Origin: Emticicia sp943368675
GTDB lineage: Bacteria; Bacteroidota; Bacteroidia; Cytophagales; Spirosomataceae
Assembly (NCBI GenBank): GCA_943368675.1
Contig: CALRLN020000050.1
Span: forward strand, 1 to 17,134
Direction: 5' to 3'
Length of the DNA: 17,134 nt
The notes under the pieces were generated by a model. The model was not told the origin of the DNA, ran no database searches, and worked only from the letters and a program-made list of their open reading frames with translations. Position numbers and translations under genes: made by a program. Of this stretch, positions 12,745-17,134 are shown one piece after another (position 1 is the first letter of the stretch; every line of letters starts with the position of its first letter).

Positions 12745-14274
12745 TTAATCTCTGAACCTTACCATAAAAGCGTCGTAATAACCAGCTCCATTTACCTTTG
12801 TATGTGCAAAGTTTGCCCAATCATAAAAATATCCTGTTACATAGGTATTACCATTAGCTTCAACAGCGATACTAGTTGGGTAATCATTGAAGGGCCCACC
12901 CCCGCTTACTCCCCACTCAACCAATCCCTCAGGTGTAAACTTTACAAAAAAAATATCATTTTCTCCTATGCTTTCGAGTCTTACTTTTCCCAAATCAATT
13001 ATGTTACTGAAGAACCCTGTAGCATAGACATTGCTATGTGCATCCAGACCCAAATCTAAAATATACTCTGTTTCTATGGTTCCATATTTTTTAATTAATA
13101 CAAGGTTACCATCATTTTTGTATTTAGCCAGAAATATATCATAACCACCTGAACTTACTAAACTTACATTATCAAAAGTTGCTGTGTCCTGAAAACCACC
13201 AGCCAACCATATGTCTCCATTGCTATCAACCTCTATATCGTTACCCATGTCATTATTTATACCTCCAGCCTGTTTTACCCATACCCATGTATCATTTACA
13301 TAAGTATACTTAGCAATAAAAATATCCCAGTCTCCCTTGCTTACTAAAGATGTATTTCCGAATTTGATTGTATTGCTGAATGTTCCGGTTATATATATGG
13401 CTCCACTATTATCCATAGCTATGCTACTACCTTTATCCGAATCTGTACTACCAAAACTTCTTACCCACTCAAAATTTCCGACACTGGTGATCTTCACCAT
13501 AAAAATATCATTCGCCCCTGAGGTAATCAGTGTTTTAGTGCCAAAAGTTCCTCCCTGAAATTCTCCGATAACGTATATATTTCCGGTTGCATCCAGTACC
13601 AGATCATTCCCCTGGTCATCGTTACTTCCCCCTGCTCTGCGCACCCATTCCAGTGTACCATTATTGCTGTACCTGGCAACAAAAACATCATTTGCTCCAC
13701 TACTGGTAAGAGATGTGTTATCAAAATTTGCTGTGCCGGAAAAAAACCCTGTTACAAAAACGTTGCCACTGCTATCTATTTCGAGTTTTTTGCCAGAGTC
13801 CGCTGATGCACCTCCTGCTTTTTTTACCCATTGCAGAACACCGTTTTTATTATACTTGGCAACAAAAATATCCGTCATTCCATCGCTTGTAAGGCTCACA
13901 TCTCCAAATTTTGCAGTTCCGGAAAAATGTCCTGTTAAATATATATTTCCGGCTTTATCAGCCGCTAGTCCGTTACCAATATCACTTGTTGTTCCTCCCT
14001 CAGACCACACTTTCATCCCGGGCACTACGGAGTTTGTACTTGACAAGAGCTTTGCCCATTTTTTTCCATCATAAAAACGCAGGCAATTAAAGGTCGTATC
14101 AGTAGCCAGGTTACCTACTGTTGGCGAGGGTAAGGCCATGATGGCATCATAACTCAGACGCGGTATATTACCGGCCATTGCAGGGGTAATTCCATCAGGC
14201 AGAATAGTTACACTTTGTGCCAGGCATCCCAGGCATAATAAATTCAGGCAAATAATTTTTAATAGTGATTTCAT
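12745..14274 (-). CDS. Secreted seven-bladed SBBP-repeat beta-propeller protein
   Basis: From the ATG at 14274 the product has 509 residues. The signal peptide begins MKSLLKIICLNLLCLGCLAQ; an upstream ATG at 14322 adds 16 polar residues and is rejected because the paralogue shares the MKSLL start. An N-terminal module follows (SVTILPDGITPAMAGNIPRL to FYDGKKWAKLL), found with many extracellular Cytophagales proteins. Then come seven repeats of about 61 residues with the SBBP consensus: GNxYxTGxFxxTxxFGxxxLxS, then DIFxAKY and a terminal W. Seven units close a propeller. The protein ends right after the last repeat (VRFRD) and has no type IX secretion sorting domain. It is exported by Sec; whether it stays in the periplasm or reaches the surface is open. 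Tandem paralogue upstream, remnant copy downstream. Ligand unknown. Confidence 0.9.
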   Translation of the reverse strand: MKSLLKIICLNLLCLGCLAQSVTILPDGITPAMAGNIPRLSYDAIMALPSPTVGNLATDTTFNCLRFYDGKKWAKLLSSTNSVVPGMKVWSEGGTTSDIGNGLAADKAGNIYLTGHFSGTAKFGDVSLTSDGMTDIFVAKYNKNGVLQWVKKAGGASADSGKKLEIDSSGNVFVTGFFSGTANFDNTSLTSSGANDVFVARYSNNGTLEWVRRAGGSNDDQGNDLVLDATGNIYVIGEFQGGTFGTKTLITSGANDIFMVKITSVGNFEWVRSFGSTDSDKGSSIAMDNSGAIYITGTFSNTIKFGNTSLVSKGDWDIFIAKYTYVNDTWVWVKQAGGINNDMGNDIEVDSNGDIWLAGGFQDTATFDNVSLVSSGGYDIFLAKYKNDGNLVLIKKYGTIETEYILDLGLDAHSNVYATGFFSNIIDLGKVRLESIGENDIFFVKFTPEGLVEWGVSGGGPFNDYPTSIAVEANGNTYVTGYFYDWANFAHTKVNGAGYYDAFMVRFRD

Positions 14275-14360
14275 AATTTTTGTTGGCATTTTGTAAAAAG
14301 TTGAGCAAATATTAAAGCTCATTTATGTCTTCTATGAAACGTAGTCTATATCGCTTTACT

Positions 14361-14376
14361 ATTTTATCGGTGGGTA
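14361..14376 (-). promoter_or_regulatory. Conserved upstream box, propeller gene 1
   Basis: The minus-strand sequence TACCCACCGATAAAAT starts 87 bases upstream of the propeller start codon at 14274. A copy differing at one of 16 positions lies exactly 87 bases upstream of the second propeller gene. The sequence between box and start codon is otherwise well diverged, which suggests a selected site. A -7-like ATATTTG follows at 14312-14306. Confidence 0.45.
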
Positions 14377-14389
14377 AATGGTTTCCCAT

Positions 14390-15922
14390 TTATTCTTTTA
14401 ATCTGACTACAAATAAATTCTGATTATTTTCGCCCTGCAAATAAGTGCCAGCCATTTGGAACCTTCCAATATATGCACCTGTAAGAAACATTTCACCATT
14501 GGCTTTAACTGTCATTCCAAAAATATCATCAGAGCCTTCACTGCCCGCTTTTTGTGCCCATTGACATACCCCGTACGAATTAAGTTTGGCAATAAATATG
14601 TCGGATGAGCCATTATTATTCAGTAAAGTACTGCCAAAGCAGCTTAACCCATAAAAACTTCCACTTATATAGATATTATCATTTGAATCTAATCCAAGTA
14701 TTACCCCATATTCAGCGCCTTTACCTCCTTCTCTCCTTACCCATAAGGTAGAGCCGGAAGTAGTATACTCTGCAATATATACGTCGCCTTCACCCGTACT
14801 TTCTATGGTTGAGTTCTCAAATTTTGCTTTATTTTCAAACACTCCGACAATAATCAATCTTCCGCTTGAGTTAATAGCTATACAGGTACCATTATCATAT
14901 CCTGTTCCTCCGGCAGTTCCTGCCCATGCCCAGGTATTACTTAACGGATCATACTTAGCAATAAAAATGTCTTCGTCTCCAGCACTTGTAACAGAGTTAT
15001 TGCCAAAACTCATAGTGCCTAGATAATTGCCTGTTACGTACACATTCTTACTATTATCTACTGCCAGGCTTTCTATATAATCATTACCTGCACCTCCTGC
15101 GTTTTTTACCCATTGCAAAGTACCGTCAGTTGCATACTTAGCAATAAAAATATCACTGCCACCAGCACTTGTGATAGATGTATTGCCCAAAAGGGCTGTA
15201 TTCTGAAACTCACCTGCCACATATACCTCTCCGCTTGCACTTACCACCACTTTCTTACCCTTATCTGAGCCAACACCGCCGCCCTTTTGTGCCCATAGTG
15301 TTTCTCCGTTTGTATCAAACTTCACAATAAACATATCTGAATTTCCACTGCTTGTAAGTGATATATTGCCGAAATTGATGGTAAGATTTAAAGGGCCAAT
15401 CATATATATATTACCGTCTGCATCTAATTCTATCCCCTTATTATTATCAATTACTGAATTACCATAACTTTTAAGCCATAGAATATTGCCTGTTTTGTCA
15501 TATTTAGCAAGGAAAATATCACTTGACCCGGTGCTGGTAACAGACTTATTCCCAATGGTTAAAGTCTGATAATAAATACCAGTTAAATATATATTCCCTT
15601 CGGCATCGGTTTTTATATCATAGCCCCTCTCAACATAGTTACCACTCTCAGCCCAGGCTGCCACTGCTGTTGGAGATTGGTCACTACCTGTTAAAACTTT
15701 TGTCCACTTTTTACCATCATAATATCTAAGACATTTAAATGTTAAATCATTAACCAGGCTACCGAAGCTGGGGGCGGGTAAAGCCTCGATCTGTTCGTTA
15801 GTGAGTGTAGGGATACTGCCAGCCATAGCAGGAGTAATTCCGCCTGGAAGAATGGTAACACTCTGCGCCAGGCTACTTAAACTTAGCATACAACAACAAA
15901 CAATTTGTAATAGCGATTTCAT
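14390..15922 (-). CDS. Secreted seven-bladed SBBP-repeat beta-propeller protein, paralogue
   Basis: From the ATG at 15922 the product has 510 residues: signal peptide MKSLLQIVCCCMLSLSSLAQ, the same N-terminal module as its neighbour (SVTILPGGITPAMAGSIPTL to YYDGKKWTKVL), then seven repeats of about 61 residues, each ending in a DIFIAKY-like strand and a tryptophan. The last repeat is the most diverged (GRFQMAGTYLQGENNQNLFV). There is no C-terminal sorting signal. The ATG at 15955 was rejected because it would place a polar stretch before the signal peptide. It lies upstream of its paralogue with a gap of 115 bases and is probably transcribed separately: a perfect -7 box TAGTTTTG lies at 15960-15953 on the minus strand. 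The repeats differ between paralogues, so the duplication is not recent. Confidence 0.9.
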   Translation of the reverse strand: MKSLLQIVCCCMLSLSSLAQSVTILPGGITPAMAGSIPTLTNEQIEALPAPSFGSLVNDLTFKCLRYYDGKKWTKVLTGSDQSPTAVAAWAESGNYVERGYDIKTDAEGNIYLTGIYYQTLTIGNKSVTSTGSSDIFLAKYDKTGNILWLKSYGNSVIDNNKGIELDADGNIYMIGPLNLTINFGNISLTSSGNSDMFIVKFDTNGETLWAQKGGGVGSDKGKKVVVSASGEVYVAGEFQNTALLGNTSITSAGGSDIFIAKYATDGTLQWVKNAGGAGNDYIESLAVDNSKNVYVTGNYLGTMSFGNNSVTSAGDEDIFIAKYDPLSNTWAWAGTAGGTGYDNGTCIAINSSGRLIIVGVFENKAKFENSTIESTGEGDVYIAEYTTSGSTLWVRREGGKGAEYGVILGLDSNDNIYISGSFYGLSCFGSTLLNNNGSSDIFIAKLNSYGVCQWAQKAGSEGSDDIFGMTVKANGEMFLTGAYIGRFQMAGTYLQGENNQNLFVVRLKE

Positions 15923-15952
15923 AAATTTTATATAAGACTTTAAAAAACTTAA

Positions 15953-15960
15953 CAAAACTA
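15953..15960 (-). promoter_or_regulatory. -7 box of the second propeller gene
   Basis: TAGTTTTG on the minus strand matches TAnnTTTG. No TTTG lies 19 bases upstream (GCAA instead). The aligned position upstream of the other propeller gene has an ATATTTG variant, so the box is partly conserved between the paralogues. The start would be near 15947. Confidence 0.4.
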
Positions 15961-16008
15961 GGGCTGCATTGAAAACAATTTGCAGAATGGTCTTATAATC
16001 AACTTATA

Positions 16009-16024
16009 ATTTTATCGGTTGGTA
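16009..16024 (-). promoter_or_regulatory. Conserved upstream box, propeller gene 2
   Basis: TACCAACCGATAAAAT on the minus strand, 15 of 16 bases identical to the box at 14361-14376 and at exactly the same distance (87 bases) from its start codon. It lies about 49 bases before the -7 box, where an activator site could be. Confidence 0.45.
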
Positions 16025-16037
16025 CATTGCTATAAAA

Positions 16038-16055
16038 TGATATTCCGGAATATCA
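16038..16055. promoter_or_regulatory. Perfect 18-bp palindrome, candidate operator
   Basis: TGATATTCCGGAATATCA reads identically on both strands. A half-site TATTCCG recurs at 16192-16198, close to the argS -7 box. Position between divergent promoters fits an operator for a dimeric regulator; the regulator is unknown. Confidence 0.5.
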
Positions 16056-16221
16056 AAACAGGAATTTATGTGGTACAGAACAATAGAGAAGCAGCGATGC
16101 CCTGTGCTTGCATAGATATTGAAGAGTTTTCAAATTCCCATAAGATTTCTTATTTTGTATTAAAAACCTGACCCAGGCTGCAACACTTTCATATTCCGCA
16201 GTTTAATTGCGAAAAAAAACT

Positions 16222-16229
16222 TACTTTTG
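16222..16229 (+). promoter_or_regulatory. -7 box of argS
   Basis: TACTTTTG matches TAnnTTTG; no TTTG lies 19 bases upstream. The start would be near 16235, giving a 35-base leader that contains a small TTCTC/GAGAA hairpin. Confidence 0.5.
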
Positions 16230-16269
16230 CAGAAAAATCCGCTTCTCAGAGAAGTACAGTTCACAATCT

Positions 16270-17134
16270 ATGAATATCGAATCATCATTAAAATCTGCTA
16301 TCAAGCAAGCATTATCAGCACTTTTTCAGGTCGAAGAAGAAGTGGTTTTACAACCGACTAAAAGCGATTTTGAAGGCAACTATACCTATGTGGTGTTCCC
16401 GTTGGTAAAACAACTCCGGAAAAGCCCGGCCGATATTGCCAATGCCATAGGAGATTACCTGAAAACCAACACAACTCATATTAAAAGCTATAATGTAGTA
16501 CAGGGCTTTTTGAATCTGGTTCTGGCAGATGAGGTCTGGTTTGATTTACTGAATAGCATTTTAGCTGATGAAACCTTCGGCACGCTGGCAAAGAATAATC
16601 AATCGGTAATGGTTGAATATTCCTCACCGAATACCAATAAACCACTGCATTTAGGGCATTTAAGAAACAATTTTTTAGGTTTTTCTGTATCTCAGATACT
16701 CGAAGCCAACGGCTATAATGTGGTAAAAACCTGTCTGGTAAACGACCGTGGTGTGCATATCTGTAAATCAATGTGGGCGTATCAGCAATTTGGTAATGGT
16801 GAAACCCCTGAATCATCAGGTCTGAAAGGTGACCACCTGGCCGGGAAATATTATGTAATTTTTGACAAGCATTATAAAACCGAGATTGAAGCCCTGGTGC
16901 AGGGAGGCATGAGCGAAGAGGAAGCCAAAAAGAATGCCCCTGCCATAAAAGCCGTACAGGAAATGCTCATTAAGTGGGAACAAGGCGATGAAGAAACAGT
17001 AGCCCTATGGCGTAAAATGAACGATTGGGTGTTTGCAGGCTTCAACGAAACATATAATAAAATCGGGGTATCGTTTGATAAAACCTATTATGAGTCAAAT
17101 ACCTATTTGCTGGGTAAAGATATAGTTGAAGAAG
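16270..17134 (+). CDS. argS: Arginyl-tRNA synthetase, N-terminal part
   Basis: The frame opens at ATG 16270 and runs off the right edge after 288 codons, so about half of the usual ~590 residues is present. The Add-N domain for tRNA recognition spans about residues 1-85 (FEGNYTYVVFPLVKQLRKSP). The class I catalytic domain begins with EYSSPNTNKPLHLGHLRN, whose HLGH at 127-130 is the HIGH motif that binds ATP. NDRGVHICKSM follows, typical of ArgRS. The enzyme charges tRNA-Arg with arginine in the cytoplasm. The KMSKS-like region and anticodon-binding domain lie outside the window. It is the only gene here with a housekeeping role; it is divergent from the propeller genes. Confidence 0.95.
   Translation, partial: MNIESSLKSAIKQALSALFQVEEEVVLQPTKSDFEGNYTYVVFPLVKQLRKSPADIANAIGDYLKTNTTHIKSYNVVQGFLNLVLADEVWFDLLNSILADETFGTLAKNNQSVMVEYSSPNTNKPLHLGHLRNNFLGFSVSQILEANGYNVVKTCLVNDRGVHICKSMWAYQQFGNGETPESSGLKGDHLAGKYYVIFDKHYKTEIEALVQGGMSEEEAKKNAPAIKAVQEMLIKWEQGDEETVALWRKMNDWVFAGFNETYNKIGVSFDKTYYESNTYLLGKDIVEE

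Larger units (their letters stand above)
15961..16269. other. Intergenic region between the divergent propeller and argS genes
   Basis: No gene is visible on either strand; the longest ATG frame seen (16068) has 15 codons. It holds the propeller upstream box, an 18-bp palindrome and the argS -7 box, each listed separately. The middle part (about 16060-16190) shows nothing recognisable. Confidence 0.6.

Noticed and set aside
13664..14074. Plus-strand open frame of 136 codons opposite the first propeller gene
   Set aside because: It is the mirror of the repeated SBBP codons; its product shows the same periodicity without any domain of its own.
14275..14322. Upstream ATG that would lengthen the first propeller protein by 16 residues
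   Set aside because: It places polar residues before the signal peptide, and the paralogue aligns from the internal methionine (MKSLL).
14376..14391. AAATGG/CCATTT hairpin with a GAAA loop just after the second propeller gene, considered as a terminator
   Set aside because: No T-run follows and the stem is AT-rich; it also abuts the conserved upstream box, so its meaning is unclear.
12745..15922. Regularly spaced similar DNA segments resembling a CRISPR or satellite array
   Set aside because: The period of about 183 bases corresponds to 61-codon protein repeats in an open frame, and the repeats are diverged at DNA level.

Overview
The window looks like chromosomal DNA from a member of the Bacteroidota, probably order Cytophagales (a Spirosomataceae-like genus is my guess, not a demonstrated identity). 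The grounds are low-GC coding sequence, genes without clear Shine-Dalgarno sites, several promoters of the Bacteroidota type (TAnnTTTG at -7, twice with a TTTG-like -33 box exactly 19 bases upstream), a Bacteroidota-type IS3 transposase, SBBP-repeat propellers and a DUF4348 protein.

Layout. 1-149: end of an IS3-family element running off the left edge. 371-859 (+): small four-helix membrane protein. 908-4236 (-): signalling block of a five-PAS histidine kinase and, upstream of it, a single-domain response regulator. 4237-5047: mostly non-coding, with a 57-residue DUF1059 protein, its terminator, and a ~174-bp imperfect palindrome ending three bases from the next gene. 5048-6199 (-): a secreted, cysteine-free DsrE-like protein and the Crp/Fnr regulator upstream of it, separated by an operator-like palindrome. 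6431-9635 (-): four-gene operon of ECF sigma factor, zinc-finger anti-sigma factor, three-helix membrane protein and S41 protease, closed by a strong terminator. 9831-10920 (+): a second, divergent ECF sigma factor with a coupled membrane protein; a perfect 16-bp inverted repeat lies between the two systems. 11002-12302 (-): a DUF4348-like protein and an RDD membrane protein with a Coa1-like tail. 12453-15922 (-): two tandem secreted seven-bladed propellers and the frameshifted C-terminal remnant of a third. 16270-end (+): the 5' part of argS.

How the parts may work together. Extracytoplasmic sensing and regulation dominate: a PAS kinase with a receiver protein, two ECF sigma systems and a Crp/Fnr regulator. 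The most testable unit is the Crp/Fnr-DsrE pair: its palindrome is centred about 42 bases upstream of the start predicted from a perfect -7 box that lacks a -33 box, the geometry of a class II activator. The most unusual unit is the sigma/anti-sigma/membrane/S41-protease operon. No CRISPR array, tRNA, rRNA or defence locus is visible. Membership of known families explains most of the window, so I do not claim a wholly new system.
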